Origin: Magnetofaba australis IT-1
GTDB lineage: Bacteria > Pseudomonadota > Magnetococcia > Magnetococcales > Magnetococcaceae
DNA length: 64,000 bases
Direction of reading: 5' to 3'
NCBI RefSeq assembly: GCF_002109495.1
Contig: NZ_LVJN01000021.1
Coordinates: 372,001 to 436,000, forward strand
Positions within the stretch are counted from its first letter, which is position 1; every line of letters starts with the position of its first letter. The position numbers and the translations under genes are program-made. This document shows positions 51,001 to 59,579 of the stretch, piece by piece. Below the pieces are notes generated by a model. That model was given only the letters and a program-made list of their open reading frames with translations. It was not told the DNA's origin and did not search any database.

Positions 51001-52976
51001 CCGCGTGGGCGGGGGAAACCCGGTGCTGCTGTCCTCAATCGACCATGCTGCGGGTCGATCCCCGCGTGGGCGGGGGAAACAATGATCGATTCAAGCTTGA
51101 TGTCCTTCATTGGGGTCGATCCCCGCGTGGGCGGGGGAAACGCGATCTATGGGGCGGGAATATGCCGTCTGAGCGGTCGATCCCCGCGTGGGCGGGGGAA
51201 ACAACGCGCACCTCCTTTTCAAGATCCCACTCCCTGGTCGATCCCCGCGTGGGCGGGGGAAACGAAACCTGAAGAAAACAGCTTCCCCTTTGTAAAGGTC
51301 GATCCCCGCGTGGGCGGGGGAAACTCGGCCAGTCTTCGGACGGCTCTTTTTCGCCTGGGTCGATCCCCGCGTGGGCGGGGGAAACAACGCCGTTGATATG
51401 CACGCTGATATCAAGCAGGGTCGATCCCCGCGTGGGCGGGGGAAACTTGACCTGTCTCCGATGGCGGCATTCAAAGGACGGTCGATCCCCGCGTGGGCGG
51501 GGGAAACGACACCAGCAACATGGCGCGCCATCTGAAGAAAGGTCGATCCCCGCGTGGGCGGGGGAAACTACCCTGTGCGGGGTCTGGCTTCCTCTCTGAG
51601 CGGTCGATCCCCGCGTGGGCGGGGGAAACCTGGCGTCGATGCCAGCGCGCGCGGCAATGCGTGGTCGATCCCCGCGTGGGCGGGGGAAACTATATCGCGC
51701 CAAACGCAGGATCAGCGGTGATGGGTCGATCCCCGCGTGGGCGGGGGAAACGAGGGGTGGCCGGACGGGGCGCGCGAGGCCGTCGGTCGATCCCCGCGTG
51801 GGCGGGGGAAACGACAGCGTCGGCGTCCCCAGGGTCGGCCAGTCGGGTCGATCCCCGCGTGGGCGGGGGAAACGAAATTCCTATCTTTTGGGGATAACGT
51901 CTCAACGGTCGATCCCCGCGTGGGCGGGGGAAACTACCCCAAGACCGCCGCCGCGACATCTGCCGCAGGTCGATCCCCGCGTGGGCGGGGGAAACCGATA
52001 AACCCGGCGAAGATCGCGCCGTTGCTAAGGTCGATCCCCGCGTGGGCGGGGGAAACTTGGACCATACCGCCTGACCCATCACCGCCACAGGTCGATCCCC
52101 GCGTGGGCGGGGGAAACGCTTGAGCCCAGCCCCAGCGCCGCGACAGGCAAAACCTGGTCGATCCCCGCGTGGGCGGGGGAAACAGGCTGGTCTACCGGGG
52201 GGCTTCGAGTCGCCGCGGTCGATCCCCGCGTGGGCGGGGGAAACTTCACACAGCTGGTGATCGGTGCGCGCCCGGGGGGTCGATCCCCGCGTGGGCGGGG
52301 GAAACACCGTCACCCCGACATGTGGCGACGTCCTCCCAGGTCGATCCCCGCGTGGGCGGGGGAAACTCACCAGTATGATGCCGGGTCAGAGCCTGGAGAG
52401 GTCGATCCCCGCGTGGGCGGGGGAAACGGGGCGGCGTGGCCGCTATCGGATACGGCATCGGGTCGATCCCCGCGTGGGCGGGGGAAACAGATTGTTCCAT
52501 TGCCATAACGCGCAAAAATAGGGTCGATCCCCGCGTGGGCGGGGGAAACCCGCGTTGATCGGTGCGCCCGTATTCGAGAACAGGTCGATCCCCGCGTGGG
52601 CGGGGGAAACTACAACCGCAACTTCCTGGCGGCGCTTGGCCGCGGTCGATCCCCGCGTGGGCGGGGGAAACCCCGTGGAAACTGGGGCATAGCGTGGCAG
52701 GATAGGTCGATCCCCGCGTGGGCGGGGGAAACCAGGCGGGCGCTCCTCGGCAACTCAAAGATATAGGTCGATCCCCGCGTGGGCGGGGGAAACAGGGCGG
52801 CCAGGGGATGCGGCGTGGGGGTGGTCGGTCGATCCCCGCGTGGGCGGGGGAAACCATCGCTGAATGCGCAAATCCTGGAAATCCAGAGGTCGATCCCCGC
52901 GTGGGCGGGGGAAACCCAGCGGCGTCACGAACCCCGGCATTAAAATCAGGTCGATCCCCGCGTGGGCGGGGGAAAC
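48064..52976 (-). CRISPR. Type I-E CRISPR array, 81 repeats / 80 spacers
   Basis: A 28-bp repeat (plus strand GGTCGATCCCCG...GGGGGAAAC) recurs with a 61-bp period, giving 33-bp spacers throughout, except for one 38-bp spacer at 52118-52155. By tracking every repeat end I count 81 repeats. Read on the minus strand the repeat has the stem CCCCGC...GCGGGG followed by ATCGACC, corresponding to the I-E crRNA 5' handle (AUAAACCG type). So transcription is leftward. The leftmost repeat (48064-48091) is degenerate in its first positions, as expected at the old end. The repeat at 49162-49189 has one change (GATCCA for GATCCC). Spacers at 49190-49222 and 49800-49832 are identical. Confidence 0.98.
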
Positions 52977-53047
52977 TCTAGGTTATAAAACCCTGTTTTT
53001 ACTCAATTGTCAAAGATCATATGGATTTATGTCAGAATAAATCCACT
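52977..53047 (-). promoter_or_regulatory. CRISPR leader with promoter
   Basis: An AT-rich block separates the last repeat from cas2. On the minus strand it has TTGACA (53008-53013), a 17-bp gap, and TTTTAT (52985-52990), placing transcription start almost at the first repeat (52976). Position beside cas1-cas2, AT-richness and the direction of the repeat handle all agree that this is the leader. Confidence 0.8.
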
Positions 53048-53368
53048 CTATTCCTGCCCCTCCTCCTCGCCCAATGGCGGGCGGCGGGCCAGAATCACGC
53101 CATCATAATCCACCAAATCCACCGGCGGTTCGCCCAATGTTTGGATGCTCACTCCAGTGGGCTGGGCGCCGTCGGCCCAAATCATCACATATCCGGCGTC
53201 GGATTGCGGATTGAACCAGTCGCTCAACACCGCCCAGATGCGCCCGCGCACAGCGGCGCTCAAACGTGGCGCCACATAGAGCCCGGGGGCCGCCTCCAAC
53301 ATGCAGGAGGCGAGGAATCCCCGGCAGCGAGGCAAGGCGTTACGAGTCGCCACCACCGTCATGGGCAT
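53048..53368 (-). CDS. cas2: CRISPR-associated endonuclease Cas2, type I-E
   Basis: The 106-residue protein matches the Cas2e group (CasF/ygbF type): MTVVATRNALPRCRGFLASCMLEAAPGLYVAPRLSAAVRGRIWAVL, then a C-terminal extension ending Glu-rich. It forms the spacer-integration complex with Cas1. The ATG at 53368 has AGGAG 7 nt upstream; the gene overlaps the cas1 end by 29 nt. It ends about 70 nt before the array. Confidence 0.92.
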   Translation of the reverse strand: MPMTVVATRNALPRCRGFLASCMLEAAPGLYVAPRLSAAVRGRIWAVLSDWFNPQSDAGYVMIWADGAQPTGVSIQTLGEPPVDLVDYDGVILARRPPLGEEEGQE

Positions 53369-54224
53369 TGAACAACTCCTTGATGCGGTCGATCATGGCG
53401 GGAATGAGTTTGTGTTGCCGGAACGCCTGCGCCGCCTGCTTGCGCACTTGGCGTTCTATGTCGAGTTTGGGGTTGCGTTGACACTCTTTCACCGCGCCAA
53501 AGGCGACTGGCAGCGTCACTTCGGTGCGATAGAGGTCGGCGATATCCAGACAGAAGGCGTTGGCGGAGTCTTCGTGGATAAAGCCCAATGCGGGAATCGC
53601 CCCCACGGCGGCCACGGCCACTTCGGCGGCGCCTTCAATGGCGGTGGCGGCGTGATTGATGGCTTGATTGGGCAGATCGGCGGCGTTGGGATTGGCGCGA
53701 TCGTAGCGACGTCCGCGCCAGGTGACGCTGTACTGTCTGGCGATGCGCTCGTAGGCGGTGCGCATGTGAGCGCCTTCAATGCCGCGCAGAATGGCGATGT
53801 CGCGTTTGTCGGGAGTCTCTTCGCCAAAGCGCCAGGCGTACATCTGTCGCGCCACTTGAATGCGGGATTGCGCGCCCTCGGCCCACAGCGTGGCGTGACG
53901 CCGCGCCAGGGCGGAGTCGCCGGGGCCTTGGGGCGGCGCGGAATAGAGCCGCACCCCCTCCTCGCCCACGGCGATCATGCCCACGCCGTGGCGGGCCATC
54001 AGCCGCAGGGCGTCGTGGCTCACCGTGGCGCCGGGCTCCAGCAGAATGAGGGAGAGATTCTGGAAGGGAATCTGATAGCGTCCGGCCTCGAAGCGCGGCC
54101 CAGTGGCGGCGTCGAACAGTAACGAGCCCTCATGGACGTGGAGTTTGCCCCGGCCCAGCCACAGCAGCCCTTGGCGATCCACATGGGGAATGCGCGCGGT
54201 TTCCAGACCCAAACGACCAAACAT
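53340..54224 (-). CDS. cas1: CRISPR-associated endonuclease Cas1, type I-E
   Basis: The 294-residue integrase has an N-terminal beta domain and a helical C-terminal domain with the catalytic residues: Glu in LRGIEGAHM, His and Asp in ALGFIHEDSANAFCLDIADLYR. It inserts new spacers at the leader end. Its length is normal. A 251-nt gap filled by a hairpin-mosaic repeat separates it from cas6e, so cas1-cas2 may now depend on read-through or on their own promoter. Only a weak ribosome site (AGG) precedes the ATG. Confidence 0.95.
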   Translation of the reverse strand: MFGRLGLETARIPHVDRQGLLWLGRGKLHVHEGSLLFDAATGPRFEAGRYQIPFQNLSLILLEPGATVSHDALRLMARHGVGMIAVGEEGVRLYSAPPQGPGDSALARRHATLWAEGAQSRIQVARQMYAWRFGEETPDKRDIAILRGIEGAHMRTAYERIARQYSVTWRGRRYDRANPNAADLPNQAINHAATAIEGAAEVAVAAVGAIPALGFIHEDSANAFCLDIADLYRTEVTLPVAFGAVKECQRNPKLDIERQVRKQAAQAFRQHKLIPAMIDRIKELFNAHDGGGDS

Positions 54225-54237
54225 GGCGGCCTACTCG

Positions 54238-54478
54238 CTATAGACTGAGTCGAATTCAAAATTGGACTTAAGAATAGGGGGAAATGAAAGATATTGAGGG
54301 CTGCGCCCTCAAACTCCCCTCACGGCCAAACCGTGGGGCGCCGCCCCACACCCCGCTGGGGGCGCAGCCCCCAGACCCCGCCGCCGACCAGTCGGCGGCC
54401 AATAGTCAGCGCAAGCTCACCCTGCGTCATGCAAACATTAGTCGTTCTGTGCAGTTTTGATTGGATAAAGCGCGACTA
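54238..54478. repeat. Hairpin-mosaic repeat between cas1 and cas6e (copy J)
   Basis: Runs from CTATAGACTGAGTCGAATTC to ...GATTGGATAAAGCGCGACTAT. Inside are GAGGGCTGCGCCCTC, GTGGGGCGCCGCCCCAC, GGGGGCGCAGCCCCC and CCGCCGACCAGTCGGCGG, then tagtcagcgcaagc and catgcaaacatt. The right terminus overlaps the cas6e stop: the CTA at 54476-54478 reads TAG on the minus strand. Confidence 0.87.
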
Positions 54479-55210
54479 TCGAGCCGGTTTCAGACGCAGC
54501 ATGCCGAAGCCGAAGCCGGTATGCCGTCCCACCCCGCCCAGCAGCAGATCAGAAAACGCCGCCGGATCGCTGATCTCCAACACCCCGGCAAAGTCGATCT
54601 GCGGATGCTCCATGGGCTCTTGATTCATGCGCCGGTTCTCATCCCGTCGATAGAGGAGCTTTTGATTGATGCGCCCGGTGAGTTCGGCGTGATCCAAACG
54701 CGCGGCGTTGGCGTGCGCCAGACGCTCCGCCAGCCACTTAAGATAGGCTTCATGGCGTTGAATCTGCGGGTTACTCACCTGGGCGAGCTTGAACACGTCG
54801 CGTTCGTGGGTTTTGGAACCGCGCCCTTCGCGCGTGCGCCGCACCGGGCAGGCGCGCAGCTCAAACGCCAGTCGCAAGCCCGCCGAGAGCGACGGCAGGG
54901 GCTTACTCTCCACCCGGTCATCGACCAACAGACGTTCGATTCCGGGCTCGGCCCATTGGCGATGCGCCTCCGCCGCTTTGGCCTCATGGGGCGCATAACC
55001 GAGTATTTGTAGGGTTCCCACCCCACCGCCATGGGGACGCAGGTGGCGCCAGTCAAACGGACGCGGCGCATGCTCTTTACCAAACAGCGCATATAGCGCC
55101 GCATGCACATGGTAGCCCACATCGCTGGGCGGCAAGCCCTGTTGATTGGCGAAGCCGCTGAGCTCCGCCGGGTGTAAATGCAGTCGCCATAAATGCACGC
55201 TTTTGCTCAT
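54476..55210 (-). CDS. cas6e: crRNA endonuclease Cas6e (CasE/Cse3)
   Basis: The 244-residue RAMP protein has the Cas6e N-terminal fold, with likely catalytic His in GYHVHAALYALFG (His34/His36). The basic GSKTHERDVF segment follows, and the C-terminal Gly-rich loop GVGRHTGFGFGMLRL is conserved. It cuts pre-crRNA at the base of the repeat stem and stays on the 3' handle. The stop codon is supplied by the terminus of the adjoining repeat element. Both sides of the gene carry hairpin repeats, so it is isolated within the operon. Confidence 0.93.
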   Translation of the reverse strand: MSKSVHLWRLHLHPAELSGFANQQGLPPSDVGYHVHAALYALFGKEHAPRPFDWRHLRPHGGGVGTLQILGYAPHEAKAAEAHRQWAEPGIERLLVDDRVESKPLPSLSAGLRLAFELRACPVRRTREGRGSKTHERDVFKLAQVSNPQIQRHEAYLKWLAERLAHANAARLDHAELTGRINQKLLYRRDENRRMNQEPMEHPQIDFAGVLEISDPAAFSDLLLGGVGRHTGFGFGMLRLKPAR

Positions 55211-55244
55211 GGATTTGGTTCTTTATCTTTCTCTGGCGTGTGGG

Positions 55245-55385
55245 AATATTTGAGATATTGAGGGGCTTTGCCCCCCAAACTCCCCAACAGCCACACCGTG
55301 GGGCTCCGCCCCACACCCCGCTGGGGGCGCGGCCCCCAGACCCCGGAAAAGTCGGCCAATAAATGTCCGACTTTTCCACCTTTTT
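55245..55385. repeat. Hairpin-mosaic repeat between cas6e and cas5 (copy K)
   Basis: Holds gagatattgaGGGGCTTTGCCCC, GTGGGGCTCCGCCCCAC, GGGGGCGCGGCCCCC and the hairpin GGAAAAGTCGG...CCGACTTTTCC (55345-55377), whose loop matches that of 37292-37323 although the stem differs. It fills the 184-nt gap in the cas operon. Confidence 0.87.
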
Positions 55386-55394
55386 CTTTTGTGC

Positions 55395-56111
55395 TTACAC
55401 GAGGGGCTTCACCTCGATTTCGCCCCGGCGCATGGACCTCCTGCCCGTATGCACGTTGTTGCGCCAGTCGCGAGTATCGGCCAGCAGCTCGGTGAACTCG
55501 CCCGGCGGCTCCCCCTGCCGATCCGGCCATAACGCAGCATACGGCCCCGCCTCGGCATGCTCCGCCAGCGGCTCGGCGCACAACGCCGCGTGCAGGGAGT
55601 CCGCCTGCTTCACCCCGATCAGCAGCGGCGCGCTGGGCGGACACCCCTTGCGGCCCAGAAACAGCGGCCTGGCCGGACGCGCCAGCGCCGCCGCCAGATC
55701 CGCCACAGTGGGCGCGTCGTCATCGGTGAGGCGCACCGCCACGGTGACGCTGGTTTCCGCGCGATAGAAACGATAACGAATGTGGGTGCCGCGCGTGGCC
55801 TCGCCGGAGCCGCGCTTCTCCACCCGATGCTGGGTGGTCCAGCCCGGTTGACACAGATGCGGCTGGCCCAGATCCACGGTCTGATAATCCCGCAACTCCT
55901 CGCCGGGACGATCCAACCGCGCCGCATACAGTAAGCGACTCTGCAACGCCTGCAGCGCCTCGGGCTGGTCATGGCGCAAGCCCAATGCGTTGCCGAACAG
56001 GCCGGTGAGCAAAGAGACGCCGGGAAAGCGTTCAGTATGGTTATGGTGGTCCACCCGGGCGCCGCCGAAACTCATCAGCGGCCCCTCCAGGCGCATGAGG
56101 AGAATCTCCAT
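55395..56111 (-). CDS. cas5: Cascade subunit Cas5e (CasD)
   Basis: The 238-residue RAMP protein starts with the Cas5e motif EILLMRLEGPLMSFGGARVDHHNHTERFPG and contains VSLLTGLFGNALGL and RDYQTVDLG. It caps the 5' handle of crRNA in Cascade. The ATG at 56111 has GGGAGGAG upstream and lies 17 nt after cas7; the longer open frame is not used. Confidence 0.93.
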   Translation of the reverse strand: MEILLMRLEGPLMSFGGARVDHHNHTERFPGVSLLTGLFGNALGLRHDQPEALQALQSRLLYAARLDRPGEELRDYQTVDLGQPHLCQPGWTTQHRVEKRGSGEATRGTHIRYRFYRAETSVTVAVRLTDDDAPTVADLAAALARPARPLFLGRKGCPPSAPLLIGVKQADSLHAALCAEPLAEHAEAGPYAALWPDRQGEPPGEFTELLADTRDWRNNVHTGRRSMRRGEIEVKPLV

Positions 56112-56128
56112 GGGACGCTCCTCCCGCA

Positions 56129-57343
56129 TCAGGCGCGACCCGCCGCCACGTCGCCCGCCCACGCGGCCAGTTTTGCCAAAGAGCCCGCATTCTCGCCCAG
56201 TTCGTCGGGCAGATCATGCAGCGCGGCGGCGCGACGGGTCTCTTTTTCATACATGGCGTCCAGCTTGTTCAGATAGCCGCCCAATCGCGCAATGGCGTCT
56301 GCGGCGTCGCCATGTTTCTCCAATGGCTTGTAGAAGGCGTTGGCCAGGGTGCGCGGTTGTTGACTGCCCGCCTCCACCAGGAGCATCTCGGCGCGGGCGT
56401 AGGGCGCGGTGGAGCCCTTCTTGGCCCCGGGGGTGACGCTGGCGATGAGATGGATGAGGTTCTCCACCACACTACCCGCCAGCTCCCGCGAAGCCGCTTG
56501 CCACTCGGTGGGCGCGCAGCCGGTGAGGTTGCTCACCAGCAGGGGCAGATCCACCACCACATAGCCGTAGTAGAGGCCGGAGGTAAGATCGGCGTTGCCG
56601 ATCATGCCGCTGCCCAGCTCGCCGGAGTCGGCCACCAGATCATCCACTGCGGTGAAGTAGTCGGACTCCGTCTCCTCCGCCTGCACGGTGAAGGCGTGGG
56701 CTACATGAATCGACGCATCGACGCGGGCGAAGGCGTCGGAGGTGATCATGCGGCCAAACAGCGCCCCATCCAGGCCACAGGCGGGCGTGCCGCTCTGCCC
56801 CAACGCTTTGAGGTTCTCTTTCAGATCCTTATGCGCCTTCAGGTAGTCGGTGACCGCTTTATTGGCCTTCTTGGCGTCGTTCATCTCCTCGCCAGCGGCC
56901 AGGAACTGCTCCGCTACCCCTTTCAGGTAGGTCAACTCCTGGTGGCCGATCACCACCACCTGTCCGGTTTCGATGGGTTCGCCGTCGGCCTCTTCACCCT
57001 TCTTGGCCTTCTTCTTATTGGCCCCCACCAGGGCATTGGCCAACTCCAACACCACGTGGTTGACCGCCTTCTCCGGGTGGCCCGCCGCCACCAACGGCTT
57101 GACCAGATACTCCTCAAAACTGCGGCGGCTGCGCAGGCTCATGCCGCTTTCGCCGCCCACCAGCGTGGACAGGGCGCGGTCATCATCGGCCATGCGCCAG
57201 TGGCGCTTCAAACATTGCGAACTGACGCGAATGCGCGACGTTCCGCCAAACGGCATGCGCTTGGCCGCGCCCACGTCGTCGCGGTTGAGCAGCGCCGCCG
57301 GATAGGGGGTGAGAAAATGAATTTGCAGAAAACGGGCGTCCAT
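56129..57343 (-). CDS. cas7: Cascade backbone subunit Cas7e (Cse4/CasC)
   Basis: The 404-residue protein shows the Cas7e start (FLQIHFLTPYPAALLNRDDVGAAKRMPFGGTSRIRVSSQCLKRHWR) and the central RAMP fold with GLYYGYVVVDLPLLVSNLTG. Six copies normally bind the spacer part of crRNA. The ATG at 57343 has AAGGAG upstream (a TTG precedes it). A Lys-rich loop (KKKAKKGEE near residue 115) is a modest insertion. Confidence 0.95.
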   Translation of the reverse strand: MDARFLQIHFLTPYPAALLNRDDVGAAKRMPFGGTSRIRVSSQCLKRHWRMADDDRALSTLVGGESGMSLRSRRSFEEYLVKPLVAAGHPEKAVNHVVLELANALVGANKKKAKKGEEADGEPIETGQVVVIGHQELTYLKGVAEQFLAAGEEMNDAKKANKAVTDYLKAHKDLKENLKALGQSGTPACGLDGALFGRMITSDAFARVDASIHVAHAFTVQAEETESDYFTAVDDLVADSGELGSGMIGNADLTSGLYYGYVVVDLPLLVSNLTGCAPTEWQAASRELAGSVVENLIHLIASVTPGAKKGSTAPYARAEMLLVEAGSQQPRTLANAFYKPLEKHGDAADAIARLGGYLNKLDAMYEKETRRAAALHDLPDELGENAGSLAKLAAWAGDVAAGRA

Positions 57344-57365
57344 CAATGGCTCTCCTTGCGCGCAA

Positions 57366-57938
57366 TTAGGCGGCGGTCTGTTTGTCAGCTTCGGCAGCGG
57401 CTTTGCCGCTGCTGTAATAGAAATCCCCGGCCAGACGGTGGCGGGGTCTGGAATCCTTCTGTTGCAGAATCAACGAAGCCAGCGACCAGGTGTTGCAGGC
57501 CTCCCCCTTCGTGGCCAGATAGCGGAATACCGCGCCGCTCTGATGCAGGAAGGTTTCGTCATCGCTCTGCAGCCACTTCTCCAGGCGCAACTCGCTCAAC
57601 CCGGCCTTGTGCAGAGCGTGTCCCGGTTTGATCTGGCCATCATGGAAATGGCCCGGCATCTGCGCCGCCATGTAACCCAACCCCGCCAGAATCACGCCCC
57701 ATTGGCGCATGAGCATCTCACTGGGCGGAGCATCCGGATGCAGCATGCCCAGGGCGCGGAAGAAGGCGGCGTTGGGCTGGAAATCGCCATTGCGCCAGCA
57801 GCTCCGCAGCTCCGCCAACTCGCCGGCGGAGAAACGCCCCGGCTCTTTGCTGGCGGGATCCGAGAGCGCCCAGCGCAACTTGTCATAGCGCTCTTTCAAC
57901 TCTTTCCAATAATTTTCAGCAGAGGGGAAATCACTCAT
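57366..57938 (-). CDS. cse2: Cascade small subunit Cse2 (CasB)
   Basis: The 190-residue helical protein matches Cse2: PGRFSAGELAELRSCW near residue 35, AAFFRALGML, and the basic C-terminal region SRPRHRLAGDFYY. Two copies stabilise the R-loop in type I-E Cascade. It overlaps the cse1 end by 8 nt, so translation is coupled. Confidence 0.92.
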   Translation of the reverse strand: MSDFPSAENYWKELKERYDKLRWALSDPASKEPGRFSAGELAELRSCWRNGDFQPNAAFFRALGMLHPDAPPSEMLMRQWGVILAGLGYMAAQMPGHFHDGQIKPGHALHKAGLSELRLEKWLQSDDETFLHQSGAVFRYLATKGEACNTWSLASLILQQKDSRPRHRLAGDFYYSSGKAAAEADKQTAA

Positions 57939-59529
57939 GAGTCTCTCCTACAGCGACTTGTTCAGACTGCGCGTTGTGCATGCGCTTGGTCTCATAATAG
58001 TTGGCGAACTGTTTGTGGGCGCAGCTGTTGTAGATCCCCTTCGCCTTGGCGGTCACTTTGAAATAGCGCGCGTTGCGCACGGCGGTGCGGGCAAACGCCA
58101 GCTCCAGAATCTCCAGGCCCCAGCCGATCAGCCGCCCCTGCCAGAGGAGACGCGCCTCTTCATCCTGGGCGGCGTCCTCCTGCGCCACGCTCTCCCAGAG
58201 AAAGGGGAAGAACTCGCCATCCACGCGATCACGCAGACGGTTGCACCACGGCTCGGGCATGTTGTCCTGGTAATCGAGACTGAGCTTGCCAGTGGGATCC
58301 AGCGGATAGCTCTGCCCCAGCGCCAACAGCGCCGGACGCAGCACTTTGCCGATCGCTGTTCCCGCATCCTCCACCATGGCGGTGGAGAGTGTGCGCAATC
58401 GCTCACTGGCGGCGCTGGTGGAGCCTAAGCTGGCGGCGATCTCCGCCGGACAGGGAATCCAGCGTTCGTGATAGCCGTCGGTGCGCCCCTGACCCCGGGT
58501 CAGGGCGCGCAGCAGATAGCCCCCTTGAGCGCCCGCCTCCCCCTTTTGCGTCCGCTGCAATGGGGCTTTTTCCACTTTGCTTGAATCAAACAGCACTTGT
58601 TGCGCGGCGTCATAGCGCCAACCGCGCTCGGAAACGTTCAGAGCAGAGATTCCCTTTTTGCCGTGATTGAGGGGCGTCCAGGGGTCGTCGGCCACGCCCA
58701 GATAGTCGTCTGGCGTGACAATCCGCGCGGCTTTGGATGTGCCCATGGCGGCGACATAGGCGTCTTCTTCCGGGCGCAGACGCACGCGGCGGCAGATCTC
58801 AATAAACAGCGGCGGCAATTCGTGCAGCGGCAGGGCGCCGCCCTTTTCGCCGCTCCATGGCAACAGCCACAGCAGCGGCGGATGCTTGGAGGCGGTCGGC
58901 GCAACGTCCTGTTTGAGCAGTTGCGTCACATCCCGCATAAAGGCCGCGCCCCAACGCCGCATGGGTTGATACCCCACCCCCGGGCGCGAGGCGAAACCGC
59001 CGTTCATGCGCGCGACGCCGTAGTTGCCCGCGCCCAAAAAGCCCTGGAAGGTTTGCAAGGTAATGAGCGAGAAGATCCAGTGCTGCGGTTGTGGATGGAT
59101 GATGGTGGCTTGTTTGACGTCATGGCTCTTGGCGGTGACCAGGATGTCCAGCGCGTCGGCGGCGCGCAGTTGATTCTTGAACCCCTCCGGCTTCTCCCCG
59201 GGCATGGGCGGTTGCAGAAACGCCGGTTTGGCCAAGTCCGCCACCGCCAGCGTCCACGGCTCATCATCGGGGAAGCCGAGCGTTAATCCCCGCAGCAGTT
59301 CGCGCCACTCGTCCGCTGTGGTCGGCAGGTCGTCGCGCCCCGCCGCCAATAGCGCCAGTGTGGCCAGTTGCGCCAGGAACGCATGCCAGGGGTGGCCCTG
59401 ATGGATGCGCAGGGCGGGAAAGTCCTCAATGTTGTCTGCACACAACGCCGCCAAAACTTCCGGCAAGGATAATGTCAAAGTCACGTCGCAAGAGCGGACG
59501 GAAAACACCGGATCAACAAGAATATTCAT
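57931..59529 (-). CDS. cse1: Cascade large subunit Cse1 (CasA)
   Basis: The protein is about 532 residues. It matches Cse1 with LTLSLPEVLAAL near the N-terminus, PFLQPPMPGEKPEG-type segments, and a C-terminal four-helix bundle. Cse1 reads the PAM and recruits Cas3. The ATG at 59529 corresponds to the family N-terminus (MNILVDPVFSVR); an in-frame start at 59565 is less likely. It lies 50 nt after the helicase ORF of cas3. Confidence 0.93.
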   Translation of the reverse strand: MNILVDPVFSVRSCDVTLTLSLPEVLAALCADNIEDFPALRIHQGHPWHAFLAQLATLALLAAGRDDLPTTADEWRELLRGLTLGFPDDEPWTLAVADLAKPAFLQPPMPGEKPEGFKNQLRAADALDILVTAKSHDVKQATIIHPQPQHWIFSLITLQTFQGFLGAGNYGVARMNGGFASRPGVGYQPMRRWGAAFMRDVTQLLKQDVAPTASKHPPLLWLLPWSGEKGGALPLHELPPLFIEICRRVRLRPEEDAYVAAMGTSKAARIVTPDDYLGVADDPWTPLNHGKKGISALNVSERGWRYDAAQQVLFDSSKVEKAPLQRTQKGEAGAQGGYLLRALTRGQGRTDGYHERWIPCPAEIAASLGSTSAASERLRTLSTAMVEDAGTAIGKVLRPALLALGQSYPLDPTGKLSLDYQDNMPEPWCNRLRDRVDGEFFPFLWESVAQEDAAQDEEARLLWQGRLIGWGLEILELAFARTAVRNARYFKVTAKAKGIYNSCAHKQFANYYETKRMHNAQSEQVAVGETHE

Positions 59530-59579
59530 AGATTGTCCGTGCAATGAGGGGTTTGGGTTATACAAAATGTTATAAACCG

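Noticed and set aside
48181-52981. Many Arg/Gly/Pro-rich open frames on both strands
   Set aside because: They are translations of the CRISPR repeat and spacers; the 61-bp period and repeated peptide (DPRVGGGN or FPRPRGDRP) show this.
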